Assembly (NCBI GenBank): GCA_910587035.1
Contig: CAJUMQ010000001.1
Span: 106,113 to 170,112 of the forward strand
Source of the DNA: an uncultured Desulfovibrio sp.
GTDB taxonomy: Bacteria > Desulfobacterota > Desulfovibrionia > Desulfovibrionales > Desulfovibrionaceae
Direction of reading: 5' to 3'
Length of the DNA: 64,000 bases
Both the position numbers and the translations under genes were made by a program. This document shows, piece after piece, positions 35,746 to 44,718 of the stretch. The notes under the pieces are model-generated. The model did not search any database and was not told the origin of the DNA. It worked only from the letters and a program-made list of their open reading frames with translations. Every line of letters starts with the position of its first letter. Within the stretch, counting starts at the first letter, position 1.

Positions 35746-36785
35746 TCGCCGCCGTCGTCCTCTTTGGATCGGAGCGGAGGCGCGGAGTCGGGATTGTAAA
35801 CCCGTCCTCCATCATGCTCCAGGGTGGCCTTGGGCATATAAGAGTGAAGCCTGCTTTTAAAATAGAGATTTTCCAGAAACAGGCTCAGATGGTCAACAGC
35901 CTGGCGCACAAAACTGCGCAGGCTTTCATCAATCTGCCTGGGCTCCGTATTGGCAAGGCAGAGCACGCCGCGACAGGTCTTGTCCACCATCACAGGCAGG
36001 CATATGGCGGAGGGGAACTCAGGCATGTCGGGCACCTTGCCAAACAGGGCTGATGCCGGCGAGAGGCCTTCCTCAGCAAATACAGGCTGCTCATTGCGAA
36101 ATACCCACCCCACAATCCCGCTGCCCTGGGGGATGCGCAGTTCCTGGCCATTGGCGAGCAAAAGCGGAGCGGATTCACTCTCCAGCGTGTAAAACTGGCC
36201 ACCTTCACGCAAGGTGGCAAAGGCACAGTAGTCAAATTCCGTGGTTTCGGCCATGGTGCGCAAAAAATTTTTTAAAAAGGTCGGCCAGCGCCTGTATCTG
36301 AATCGCAAATCCTGGATGACACCAAGCTCTGCGAAATAGCGCGGTATCTCACCACTGAGATTCTCATGCGCCATACTCTGAAGGCTGGAAACGAGGCCGG
36401 CGAACATCTGCAGGATCTTGTGATCCTTCTCCGAAAAGGAATATTGCCTCTTGCTGTCCACGCACAGGGCGCCCCCTGTGGGCAGGGGAAACCCCATAAA
36501 CGCCTTTATTCCCTCTTCGGCATCCGGCTCGTAATAGCCCAGGGTTCCCTCTCGGTGATCGAAATTGGGTATCAGCAAAGGTTTATGGTTATGCAGGATC
36601 CAGCCCACAAGGCCTTTGCCAGGCAGAATATAGACATCCTGCGGTATATTGTTGCCCAGGCTGAAGTGTGCGGCGAGGTAATGGCTTTCTCCCTGTTCAT
36701 CAGGCAGAAAGAGTACTGCGGAGTATGCGTCAAACACGCTGCACACAATGCCCAGAACATGTTTTTCCAATGTTATGGCTTTCAT
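35742..36785 (-). CDS. Tandem GAF-domain protein
   Basis: The 347-residue protein has two GAF-like sensory modules: one at about residues 5-140 (with G-K-G-L-V-G-W-I-L and G-G-A-L-C-V-D-S-K) and one at about 170-305 (with P-Q-G-S-G-I-V-G-W-V-F and C-R-G-V-L-C-L-A-N). There is no output domain (no kinase, GGDEF or HTH), no signal peptide and no membrane helix. It may bind a small ligand or sense redox and act by protein contact. Its stop overlaps the mreB start by four bases (A-T-G-A), so the two are translationally coupled. Confidence 0.82.
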   Translation of the reverse strand: MKAITLEKHVLGIVCSVFDAYSAVLFLPDEQGESHYLAAHFSLGNNIPQDVYILPGKGLVGWILHNHKPLLIPNFDHREGTLGYYEPDAEEGIKAFMGFPLPTGGALCVDSKRQYSFSEKDHKILQMFAGLVSSLQSMAHENLSGEIPRYFAELGVIQDLRFRYRRWPTFLKNFLRTMAETTEFDYCAFATLREGGQFYTLESESAPLLLANGQELRIPQGSGIVGWVFRNEQPVFAEEGLSPASALFGKVPDMPEFPSAICLPVMVDKTCRGVLCLANTEPRQIDESLRSFVRQAVDHLSLFLENLYFKSRLHSYMPKATLEHDGGRVYNPDSAPPLRSKEDDGGE

Positions 36786-36960
36786 TTATTTGGTGCTTTT
36801 TTGTAATGGAAATCATCCCGGTTGTGCAATTTTAGCAAAAGCCGGGATATGCTGCAATGCCTCTTAAGCGCAACACTTTGTCCGGACATGCGGGGGACTG
36901 GAAAATATTTAAAAAATATGCTATTTTTTTCAATGTCATCAAGCTCATGGCCATACCGAA

Positions 36961-38673
36961 ATGATACCCTGGCAAAACATCTTCAGCAGCGCGAAAAAGG
37001 ATACCGAAACGGTAGCCCTTGCCACCCTGAAAGAGCTCAAGCTCTTTCTCGATGGTGCGCATATTCGCCATTGCCTGGTGAAGCCATATCAGGAAAAGCC
37101 CAACTATCCGCTGGTGGAGGCCAGGGAGCTTTTGCCGTCTTTTGACAATGACATGTATGAATACCATGATCTCCCGGGATTCGCACTGGTAGCCTTTGGG
37201 CGCCAGATGGATCCTTTTTCGGAAATATTCCAGTATGACAAGCTGCACACCATAAGCGCGGCCAATGGCAACTACTGCCCACTTGAGAATCAGGTTATTG
37301 ACCAGAACATACAGACCCTGGCCAGCCGGGTGCCCAAGCAGATGCAGGCGGAGCTGCGCAGCACCTTCTGCAATCATGACACCACGCTCCTGGACCATTA
37401 TGAGGAGCTGCTGCCGTACCTGCTCAGCATGGACCGGGCACAGGTCATAGCCCTGGACACAGACAATCTTTTTCATCTGGCCGGCATTTTCGCCTCCTTT
37501 CCATCGGACATTGACAGCGAGCTCAAACGTTTTGGCATGCGCATAGGCAAATTCAGCAATGGCGATAGCGCCATGTATGAGCGCAATCGCATGTTTGTCT
37601 ATCAATTTCTCATGGAGCTTTACGGATTTCCCATAGTCTCCGAGCGGCGCACATCCAGCGCCCTTTTTGCCCGCAAACTGCACAGGATTGGCGAGAACTT
37701 TCTTTTGCGGGTCATTGGCCAGAGCGACAGGACTCTCACCACATATATCTCGGATGGCGAAAACAGGCGTTATCCCCGCCTGGAAAAAATCGCCCTGGTG
37801 GCCATTGACAGGGACCAGGAAGAGGCGGCGGACATAATAGGCTCCAGGGGCTTTTTTCTGGACGAAAACCGCCGCGTGGTAATCATGCGCATCCGCTACA
37901 GGCAGCACCGCTATGATGCCGGCAATCTCCGGCAGGATCGGGCCCTCTCTGTAGCCAGCCAGGAGATCCTGCACCCACTCACCGGAGAAGCCCTGGGCGG
38001 CCTGAATATCATCAAGGATTCCAGCAACATGTTCCTGCGGCTCAATGATATAGTACGGGGTGAATATACTGGCCGCATTGTCTACAAGCGCACGGAAGTG
38101 GTGGAAAACACCGACACCGATGAAAAAAGACTGAAGTTTCTATATAGCTGGCTTGTGAAGCACCAGAGGCGAATGATCAGCTACAGTGATGATTTTTTCA
38201 ACAATGTCAGCAAGGTTCTCTCCAGCTATCTTGATTCTCCCCAAAAAACGGCCGCCTTTGACAATCTGCGCGACCTTTACCAGGAGGTGCGGTCGCGCCT
38301 GAGCTACATTCGCCAGGCCAGACGTGTGCGCCTTTTGCAGGATATTGCCGGCCGGCAGCTGGGAGGCAAGCGCATATCATACAAGCAGATGACCAAAGAG
38401 GCTGTGCAGCTGCTTACGGAGCTGCAATTCGAAATCGTAAACTTTTTCCCCGATATTGTGGAAACAATAATAACCAATGTGCAGCATATTCTGCATGACT
38501 CCTATCTGCAGCGCACATACATCAATCAGCCGGAGGGAAGCCTGACCAGATCCGGCCAGGAGATCCGCAAAAACTACGGTCGCCTCGTTTCCCTGCTGGA
38601 CGGCATCAAGGCCGTGCGCAAGGCCAGGCTGTCCAGCGAATGCAAGCCGGCCATGGAGGTTGTCGTGGCATGA
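36961..38673 (+). CDS. Large uncharacterised protein, first gene of the rsmE-rarA-ABC operon
   Basis: The 570-residue protein has no signal peptide and no membrane segment. The C-terminal third is strongly helical and charged (R-Q-A-R-R-V-R-L-L-Q-D-I-A, then E-L-Q-F-E-I-V-N-F-F-P-D-I-V-E-T). No catalytic signature is visible. No ribosome site is obvious before the ATG at 36961. The stop overlaps the rsmE start by four bases, so it is expressed with rsmE. I do not recognise it; the long clean frame and operon position make it a real gene. Confidence 0.75.
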   Translation: MIPWQNIFSSAKKDTETVALATLKELKLFLDGAHIRHCLVKPYQEKPNYPLVEARELLPSFDNDMYEYHDLPGFALVAFGRQMDPFSEIFQYDKLHTISAANGNYCPLENQVIDQNIQTLASRVPKQMQAELRSTFCNHDTTLLDHYEELLPYLLSMDRAQVIALDTDNLFHLAGIFASFPSDIDSELKRFGMRIGKFSNGDSAMYERNRMFVYQFLMELYGFPIVSERRTSSALFARKLHRIGENFLLRVIGQSDRTLTTYISDGENRRYPRLEKIALVAIDRDQEEAADIIGSRGFFLDENRRVVIMRIRYRQHRYDAGNLRQDRALSVASQEILHPLTGEALGGLNIIKDSSNMFLRLNDIVRGEYTGRIVYKRTEVVENTDTDEKRLKFLYSWLVKHQRRMISYSDDFFNNVSKVLSSYLDSPQKTAAFDNLRDLYQEVRSRLSYIRQARRVRLLQDIAGRQLGGKRISYKQMTKEAVQLLTELQFEIVNFFPDIVETIITNVQHILHDSYLQRTYINQPEGSLTRSGQEIRKNYGRLVSLLDGIKAVRKARLSSECKPAMEVVVA

Positions 38674-39419
38674 GTTGCCATGCCTTTTATCTGCCGCCAC
38701 AGGACTGGAGCCCGGAGCCGTGTCTGGACCGCGACGAGGCCGCCCATGCCCATGTGCTGCGCCTGAAAACTGGAGATTCCGTCCTGCTTATGGATGGTGT
38801 GGGGACTGTCGCGGAGTGCCAGATCATCCACATGCGCAAAAAAGAAACCCAGCTGAAAATTGTTTCTGAAAAAAAGTCACCCAGGCCTGCAGCCCAGGCC
38901 ATAATGGCCATAGCCCTGAGCAAGGCAGTGCGCAGAAGTTTCTTCATGGAAAAGGCGGCAGAACTGGGTTGCTCTGAGATCTGGCTCTGGGATGCGGCCA
39001 GATCCCAGGGGCATCTCACACAGGCCATGGCCGATGCCTGCCGCGGCCAGCTTATTGCTGGCATGAAGCAAAGCCTCAACCCCTGGCTGCCAGAGCTTGC
39101 CCTTCTGCCGGCGGCTAGGGCAGTGGCCGAAAAGGCCGCAGATGCGGACTGGCGGGTGCTACCCTGGGAAAATCAGGACGGCATCCCCATGCTGACAGAA
39201 AACATGCTTGGTCGCGCGGGACGCACTGTCTATGTCATTGGGCCTGAGGGCGGCTTTACAGACACGGAAGCGCAATATCTGCTGGAAAACGGTTTTGCGC
39301 CTGTAAGCCTTGGCCGCAGGGTCTTGCGGTGCGAAACAGCGGCCACACTTTGCCTTGGGCTGCACTGGTGGGCATCCCAGCTGCCAGGGCGGCCGGATGG
39401 CAAAAATGGAAGCGATTGA
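38670..39419 (+). CDS. rsmE: 16S rRNA (uracil-1498-N3)-methyltransferase RsmE
   Basis: The 249-residue SPOUT-class enzyme methylates U1498 of 16S rRNA. Its N-terminal PUA-like part (H-A-H-V-L-R-L-K-T-G-D) is followed by the knotted SAM site: A-L-S-K-A-V-R-R-S-F-F-M-E-K-A-A-E-L-G, then V-I-G-P-E-G-G-F-T-D-T-E-A, then L-G-R-R-V-L-R-C-E-T-A. The ATG lies in the A-T-G-A overlap with the preceding stop. It overlaps rarA by one base (T-G-A-T-G). Confidence 0.93.
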   Translation: MSCHAFYLPPQDWSPEPCLDRDEAAHAHVLRLKTGDSVLLMDGVGTVAECQIIHMRKKETQLKIVSEKKSPRPAAQAIMAIALSKAVRRSFFMEKAAELGCSEIWLWDAARSQGHLTQAMADACRGQLIAGMKQSLNPWLPELALLPAARAVAEKAADADWRVLPWENQDGIPMLTENMLGRAGRTVYVIGPEGGFTDTEAQYLLENGFAPVSLGRRVLRCETAATLCLGLHWWASQLPGRPDGKNGSD

Positions 39420-40642
39420 TGGAGCAGCCACTGGCGGAACGCCTGCGCCCCAATGATTTGAGCGCTTTCACAGGCCAGGAGAAAATCAGGCGCAAGCTTG
39501 CCCCGCTGCTTGCGGGCAAAAGGCTGCCCAGCATTCTCCTCTATGGGCCTCCAGGTTGCGGCAAGTCCACCCTGGCCATACTGCTTGCCAGCCAAAGTGG
39601 CAAAAAATTCATGCGCATCTCGGCGCCGGAGGCCGGCCTCACCCAGTTGCGGCATTCCCTGGGTTCAGTGGATGTGCTTGTGCTGGACGAGCTGCATCGT
39701 TTTTCAAAGGCGCAGCAGGATTTTTTTCTGCCCAGGCTGGAAAATGGAGAGCTGACGCTCATTGCCACCACAACGGAAAATCCGTCCTTCAGCGTGACAC
39801 GGCAACTCCTGTCGCGAATGCATGTGCTGCGCCTGGACCCTCTTGGCAGAACTGAACTGCTGGAAATCGCCCGGCGAGGCATGGGCGAGCTGGGCTTCGA
39901 TCTCGGCGAAGATGCACTTGAGCTGCTGATTGGCCGTTCCGGCGGCGATGCGCGTACCCTCCTCAATCTGCTGGAATACTGCGCCGCCCTGCCCCCCGAA
40001 CAGCGCCTGGCCAAAAACCTGCGCAAAACACTGCCAGAAGCTCCGGCAAGACATGACAAAAATGGCGACAGCCACTACGAACTGGCCTCCGCCATGATAA
40101 AATCCATCCGGGGCAGCGATGTTGACGCCGCCATCTATTATCTCGCATGCCTGCTGGAGGGGGGGGAGGACCCACGATTTGTCTGTCGTCGCCTGATTCT
40201 CTCGGCATCCGAGGATGTGGGGCTGGCAGACCCACATGCGCTGCCCCTGGCTGTGGCTTGCCAGCAGGCTGTGGAGTTCGTTGGCATGCCGGAGGGTTTC
40301 ATACCCCTGGCGGAGACAGTCACATATCTGGCGCTTGCCCGTAAAAGCAATTCCACCTATGCCGCCTATCTCAATGCGGCCAGGGAAATCCGCCAAAATG
40401 GCAAAAAGCCTCCCCCGGCGCATATTCTCAATGCCGCAACAGGGCTGCAGAAATCCTGGGGTTATGGCAAGGACTACAAATATCCGCATAATTATCCCGA
40501 ATCCTGGGTGCGACAGGACTATCTGCCGCTGGAGCTTGGGGATAAAAAATTTTATAACCCCCGCAACAATGGCCAGGAGCCGGCATTGAGCGCCTGGTGG
40601 CGCAAATTGCCGCGTCCCAAAAAGGCAGACGATGAGACCTGA
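39419..40642 (+). CDS. rarA: Replication-associated recombination ATPase RarA (MgsA)
   Basis: RarA is a clamp-loader-like AAA+ protein acting at stalled replication forks. The 407-residue protein has L-A-E-R-L-R-P at the N-terminus, Walker A G-P-P-G-C-G-K-S-T near residue 43, Walker B L-V-L-D-E-L-H-R-F, the T-T-E-N-P-S-F sensor 1 region, and the C-terminal tetramerisation domain with S-A-M-I-K-S-I-R-G-S-D-V-D-A-A-I-Y-Y and A-S-E-D-V-G-L-A-D-P. I use the ATG in the T-G-A-T-G overlap with rsmE rather than the longer frame. It overlaps the next gene by 11 bases. Confidence 0.93.
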   Translation: MEQPLAERLRPNDLSAFTGQEKIRRKLAPLLAGKRLPSILLYGPPGCGKSTLAILLASQSGKKFMRISAPEAGLTQLRHSLGSVDVLVLDELHRFSKAQQDFFLPRLENGELTLIATTTENPSFSVTRQLLSRMHVLRLDPLGRTELLEIARRGMGELGFDLGEDALELLIGRSGGDARTLLNLLEYCAALPPEQRLAKNLRKTLPEAPARHDKNGDSHYELASAMIKSIRGSDVDAAIYYLACLLEGGEDPRFVCRRLILSASEDVGLADPHALPLAVACQQAVEFVGMPEGFIPLAETVTYLALARKSNSTYAAYLNAAREIRQNGKKPPPAHILNAATGLQKSWGYGKDYKYPHNYPESWVRQDYLPLELGDKKFYNPRNNGQEPALSAWWRKLPRPKKADDET

Positions 40643-41459
40643 ATTAATGCCCGGCAAAATCAGGGACAAGTTCGGCGCAGGGCCAAACTATGAAAGTCCC
40701 ATGGCAAAGGCATCCCTGCCAGCAAGACTTTTACCATCCCTGACTTTTTACGCGAAACTTTTCAGCGGGCCGGTGGTATGGCTCTGCGCCCGCGCTGCCA
40801 GAGGTCAGTGTGATGACGCGGCCTGGATCCATTCCAGCGCCTGGTTTTGCGATGTTCTGGAATCCTGCGGCTGCAAAATCATTGTGGAGGGCATCGATCG
40901 GCTGCAGGCAGCACCCAAGCCTTGCGTGATTGCAGCCAACCACATGAGCACGCTGGAGACATTTCTGCTGCCTGCCCTTGTCCGTCCCTTTTGCCCTGTG
41001 ACTTTTGTAGTAAAAAAAAGCCTCGTTGATATGCCCTTTTTCGGGCCCGTCATGCGCTCGCGCAATCCGGTTGTGGTGGAGCGCGTCAATCCCAGGGCAG
41101 ATCTGCAGACAGTGCTTGAGGAAGGCGTAAAAAGACTGCATGATGGCATCTCTGTAATTGTATTTCCGCAGAGCACGCGCACCAGCAGTTTCTCGGCCGG
41201 GAAATTCAACAGCATTGCCGTAAAACTGGCCCGCCGCGCAAATGCCCCAATCCTGCCCCTGGCCCTCAAGACAGATGTCTGGGGGCAGGGCAAAAAAATT
41301 AAGGAACTGGGCAGATTCGCGCCCCGGCTGCCAGCGCGTTTCAAATTCGGCGAAGCCATCAGCATCAACGGCAATGGCAAGGCCGAAAATGCTGCCATTT
41401 GCGATTTTATTGCTTCTACCATCAGCGGCTGGCAGAAAACAGACGGAGTAAATTCATGA
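40632..41459 (+). CDS. PlsC-like lysophospholipid acyltransferase with altered motifs
   Basis: The 275-residue protein resembles 1-acyl-sn-glycerol-3-phosphate acyltransferase, which makes phosphatidate at the membrane. Motif I reads N-H-M-S-T-L-E, so the usual H-X4-D dyad is H-X4-E here. Motif III is F-P-Q-S-T-R-T instead of F-P-E-G-T-R-S. An N-terminal hydrophobic stretch (F-S-G-P-V-V-W-L-C-A) could lie in the membrane. The start is uncertain: an ATG five codons in is an alternative. The gene overlaps rarA by 11 bases and the ABC solute-binding gene by four. Confidence 0.78.
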   Translation: MRPELMPGKIRDKFGAGPNYESPMAKASLPARLLPSLTFYAKLFSGPVVWLCARAARGQCDDAAWIHSSAWFCDVLESCGCKIIVEGIDRLQAAPKPCVIAANHMSTLETFLLPALVRPFCPVTFVVKKSLVDMPFFGPVMRSRNPVVVERVNPRADLQTVLEEGVKRLHDGISVIVFPQSTRTSSFSAGKFNSIAVKLARRANAPILPLALKTDVWGQGKKIKELGRFAPRLPARFKFGEAISINGNGKAENAAICDFIASTISGWQKTDGVNS

Positions 41460-42340
41460 AAAATTTTTTCAGATATCTTGCCACTGTGCTGCTGGCGATG
41501 TTTCTGCCGCTGGCGGCTTCCTGCCATCATGCCCATGCTGCGCCATTTCGGGTACTGGCAACCACATTTCCCGTCTGGCTTTTCACAAGCAATGTCTGTA
41601 CCGGCGCGAAGGATGTAAAGGTGGAGCTGCTGATTCCCGCAAATGCCGGCTGCCCCCACGATCTGGCGCTCCGCCCGGCCGATCTCAGAAAAATCGCCGC
41701 CGCCAGCGTGCTGGTCATCAATGGCGCCGGCCTTGAGGAGCATCTGCTGGAAAAAATGAAATCAGCCGCGCCAGGACTCGCCATTGTCGATGCCGGTCTT
41801 GGCATCACCCCCCTGCCTTCCGGCGACCATGATCACCCCAATGGCCATATATTCGCATCCCCGAAGATGGCCGCTCTGATGGTGGGCAACATAGCGGCTG
41901 GCCTTTCACTGCAAAACCCTGTAAATGAGTCCATTTTCTCGCTGAATGCCCAAAACTATGCCGGCGCCCTGGACGGCATCTCCCAAAAATTTGCCGAAAC
42001 AGGCCTCAAGGCCAAGAACAAGAAGATTGCGCTGGAGCATGATGCCCTGGCCTATCTGGCTGCAAATGCCAGTCTTGAGGTTGTGGCAATTTTTGAGAGC
42101 AGCATGGCGGCAGCGCAGCTTAAAAAGCTGGAAGACAGACTGAAAACTGAAAAACCGGCCATGCTCGCTGGTGACAGCCAGTATCCCTCCAGGCTTCTTG
42201 AGACAATCTCGCAGGATACCGGCATTCCCTTTGGGCTGCTCAACACCTGCACAAACGGACCGGCGGATGCGCCCCTCGATTACTACCAGCAAAAAATGAA
42301 CGAAAACCTGAAAATACTCGAGGCGCATCTTGGCCAGTAG
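41456..42340 (+). CDS. znuA: Zinc/manganese-type ABC transporter solute-binding protein (ZnuA-like)
   Basis: The 294-residue protein has a lipoprotein-type signal (L-P-L-A-A-S-C, with Cys near residue 23). It carries the cluster A-I metal-binding histidines: G-C-P-H-D-L-A-L-R-P-A-D, G-H-I-F-A-S-P and L-E-H-D-A-L-A-Y-L, with G-D-S-Q-Y-P near the C-terminus. The short His/Asp loop G-D-H-D-H-P is typical of zinc rather than manganese binders but is brief. It starts inside the A-T-G-A overlap with the acyltransferase and overlaps the ATPase gene. The metal is inferred, not shown. Confidence 0.87.
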   Translation: MKNFFRYLATVLLAMFLPLAASCHHAHAAPFRVLATTFPVWLFTSNVCTGAKDVKVELLIPANAGCPHDLALRPADLRKIAAASVLVINGAGLEEHLLEKMKSAAPGLAIVDAGLGITPLPSGDHDHPNGHIFASPKMAALMVGNIAAGLSLQNPVNESIFSLNAQNYAGALDGISQKFAETGLKAKNKKIALEHDALAYLAANASLEVVAIFESSMAAAQLKKLEDRLKTEKPAMLAGDSQYPSRLLETISQDTGIPFGLLNTCTNGPADAPLDYYQQKMNENLKILEAHLGQ

Positions 42341-43181
42341 CTGCCATGGCTGCGGCATAAATTTTGTAGGCCTTGGTGTGCGCGTCAATGGCCAGCAGAT
42401 CCTGGAGGACATCAATGCCACTGTCCCCCCATGCAGCGCCACAGTTATAGTTGGCCCCAATGGCGCTGGCAAGACTACCCTGCTCCGCTGCCTGCTGGGA
42501 GAGATGCCCCATTGTGGCGAAATAAGATTTGTCAATGAAAATGGCGTGCCCATGCGCAAGCCGATCATTGGCTATGTGCCCCAGCAGTTGCAGGTTGATT
42601 CGCAGCTGCCCCTGCGGGTTTATGAATTTCTCACCCTGGGGCATGGGCTCCGCCCCTTATGGCTTGGCTGCTCCCGAAAGGCCAGGCAGGATGCGCAAGC
42701 ACTACTCGAGCTTGTGGATGCCCGAAAACTGGAAAACAGAAACATGGGCGAGCTCTCCGGCGGCGAAATGCGGCGGGTGCTTCTGGCGGCTGCCCTGGGG
42801 CGCAAACCGGATATGCTGGTCCTGGATGAGGCCGAAGCCGGGGTTGACTATCGGGGCGAAAGGCTGTTCTGGCAACTGCTGGACAAGTCACGTCTGAATC
42901 TGGGTTTTACAGTGCTTATGGTCAGTCATAATCTGCCCCTGGCCGCGCATTATGCCACACATGTTCTGTGCATCAAAAAAAGACTGCTGGCAGAGGGAGC
43001 GCCCCGCCAGACCCTGACCGGCAAAAATCTGCTGGCGCTTTTCGGTTCGCCCATCCATCTTTACCCAAACCAGTGCGACGACCCGGGGCCGCCATGCCCG
43101 GATTGCGGCGCCCTTGGCAATCAACCCTATCAGGATGCCGCCCCCGACGGCCAGCCCCCCTGGAGTATCCAGAAGCCATGA
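42330..43181 (+). CDS. znuC: ABC transporter ATP-binding protein (ZnuC-like) with Cys-containing C-terminal tail
   Basis: The 283-residue ATPase has Walker A G-P-N-G-A-G-K-T-T, the Q-loop P-Q-Q, signature L-S-G-G-E, Walker B M-L-V-L-D-E-A-E-A-G-V-D and the H-loop S-H-N. The likely start is a TTG at 42330 within the znuA end; translational coupling is implied. After about residue 245 it carries an extension with C-D-D-P-G-P-P-C-P-D-C-G, three closely spaced Cys that could bind a metal. It energises the permease encoded next, with a four-base overlap. Confidence 0.88.
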   Translation: MASSCHGCGINFVGLGVRVNGQQILEDINATVPPCSATVIVGPNGAGKTTLLRCLLGEMPHCGEIRFVNENGVPMRKPIIGYVPQQLQVDSQLPLRVYEFLTLGHGLRPLWLGCSRKARQDAQALLELVDARKLENRNMGELSGGEMRRVLLAAALGRKPDMLVLDEAEAGVDYRGERLFWQLLDKSRLNLGFTVLMVSHNLPLAAHYATHVLCIKKRLLAEGAPRQTLTGKNLLALFGSPIHLYPNQCDDPGPPCPDCGALGNQPYQDAAPDGQPPWSIQKP

Positions 43182-44038
43182 GCATGGACATATCCGCCAT
43201 ATACAATGTCCTGGGCCTGTTGCCTGGTGAATGGCTGCAACCTCTTTTTATGCGCCAGGCCCTGCTTGGGCTCATATTGCTCGCACCCATGACAGCCATG
43301 CTCGGCATACATGTGCTCAATTTCCGCATGGCCTTTTTTTCGGATGCAGTGGGCCATTCCGCTTTTGCCGGCCTCGCCCTTGGGCTGATACTTGGCGCGC
43401 CGCCAACAGCCTCGGTGCTGGTTTTTGGCATTCTGGTTGGTCTGGCGATCATGATGGTGCAACGCAAAAGCGGGCTGTCATCTGATACGGCCATCGGCAT
43501 AGTGTTCTCCGCTGTGGTAGCCTTTGGCCTGGCCGTGGTGAGCCGCCAGCCCTCTCTGGCCCGTGATGTGCAACAATTCCTCTATGGCGACATTCTCACC
43601 ATAAGCCAGGGCGAAACAGCCGTCATACTGGCTTTGCTGTTCATTATCTGCGTAGTTGAGGTCATTGGCTGGAACCGGATGCTGACCCTGTCCCTCTCCC
43701 CCACACTTGCGAAGGTGGATGGCGTAGCCACAGCCTTTTGGCAATATCTGTTCGCCGGCCTGCTTGCCCTTGTGGTCATGTTTTCAGTCCGGGCTGTTGG
43801 CGTTCTGCTTGTCACCGCCATGCTGGTGGTGCCAGCGGCCACAGGCCGCAAACTGGGCCGCAGCATGCGCGGCATGTTCTGGTGGGCCATCACCGTCGCC
43901 CTGTTTTCCGCTATCCTCGGCCTCTATCTTTCAGCCCAGGAATGGATTGGCACAGCCAGCGGCGCCACAGTCATTCTGGTAGCATGCTTGTGCTTCGCAT
44001 GCGCCTGTCTCGCCAGAAGGGCTCCGGGCAAGGCATAG
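43178..44038 (+). CDS. znuB: ABC transporter permease (ZnuB-like)
   Basis: The 286-residue protein is an integral membrane permease of the ABC-3 family, with about eight hydrophobic segments. It shows the family features F-F-S-D-A-V-G-H-S-A-F-A-G-L-A-L-G near residue 50, and V-R-A-V-G-V-L-L-V-T-A-M-L-V-V-P-A-A near 220. The ATG lies in an A-T-G-A overlap with the ATPase gene, so the three-gene transporter is made stoichiometrically. No Zur box was identified upstream of the operon. Confidence 0.9.
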   Translation: MSMDISAIYNVLGLLPGEWLQPLFMRQALLGLILLAPMTAMLGIHVLNFRMAFFSDAVGHSAFAGLALGLILGAPPTASVLVFGILVGLAIMMVQRKSGLSSDTAIGIVFSAVVAFGLAVVSRQPSLARDVQQFLYGDILTISQGETAVILALLFIICVVEVIGWNRMLTLSLSPTLAKVDGVATAFWQYLFAGLLALVVMFSVRAVGVLLVTAMLVVPAATGRKLGRSMRGMFWWAITVALFSAILGLYLSAQEWIGTASGATVILVACLCFACACLARRAPGKA

Positions 44039-44161
44039 AAGTGACGTCATAATCCGGCAAGAACTCAAGAGCAGCTCTGCCATGGCCGGCGCATATTGTT
44101 TAATGATGATTGCAACAGGATGTTTTCGCCACGCCTGCATGGCAGAAAAGGGGGGTGAGAT

Positions 44162-44650
44162 ATGAAATCCATGGAACCGCTGGAAGCGGCAATCCAGACA
44201 CTTTCGGAGCGGGGCTACTGCTGCAGCCAGATACTGGCCCTGCTGATATTGGGGGCCCAGGACAGGGAAAACAAGGATCTTGTGCGTTCCCTGGCTGGCC
44301 TTTGCCACGGCATTGGCCAAAGCGGGGATGCCTGCGGCATTCTCACAGGGGCATGCTGTGTCATCTCCTATCTTGTCGGGCCGGATGATGACGAGAATAT
44401 CATCGCCATACCGGAGGCAAAAATCATCCAGGAGGAGTTTGTCGACTGGTTTCGCGAGGTATGCGAGCAAAGATGGGGCAGCATCCACTGTGGCACCATC
44501 ATTGATGAAGACAACCCAAATGGACCTGATAAAAGCCATTGCCGCGTGCTTCTTGCCAAGTCCTGGACAAGGCTTCTGGGCATCCTTACCCAGCACAGTA
44601 TTGCCTATGCCACCAGGCGCGGCAAAAAACCGGCCAGGGTGGAGGCATAG
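44162..44650 (+). CDS. C-GCAxxG-C-C family protein
   Basis: The 162-residue protein contains Y-C-C-S-Q near residue 20 and the family box C-G-I-L-T-G-A-C-C near residues 59-67, with further Cys downstream (E-V-C-E-Q-R, I-H-C-G, S-H-C-R). The conserved cysteines suggest metal or iron-sulfur binding, or redox activity. Such proteins are common in sulfate reducers and clostridia and their function is unknown. There is no signal peptide. The gene has a G-G-G-G-T-G-A ribosome site and sits 123 bases after the ABC permease, so it may be transcribed with it. Confidence 0.82.
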   Translation: MKSMEPLEAAIQTLSERGYCCSQILALLILGAQDRENKDLVRSLAGLCHGIGQSGDACGILTGACCVISYLVGPDDDENIIAIPEAKIIQEEFVDWFREVCEQRWGSIHCGTIIDEDNPNGPDKSHCRVLLAKSWTRLLGILTQHSIAYATRRGKKPARVEA

Positions 44651-44718
44651 CGCAGGAGCGCCAGTAACGGCGGCGCTTAGGCTGTTCCAGCCAATTTAAA
44701 CAAAATATCGGAGAACAT

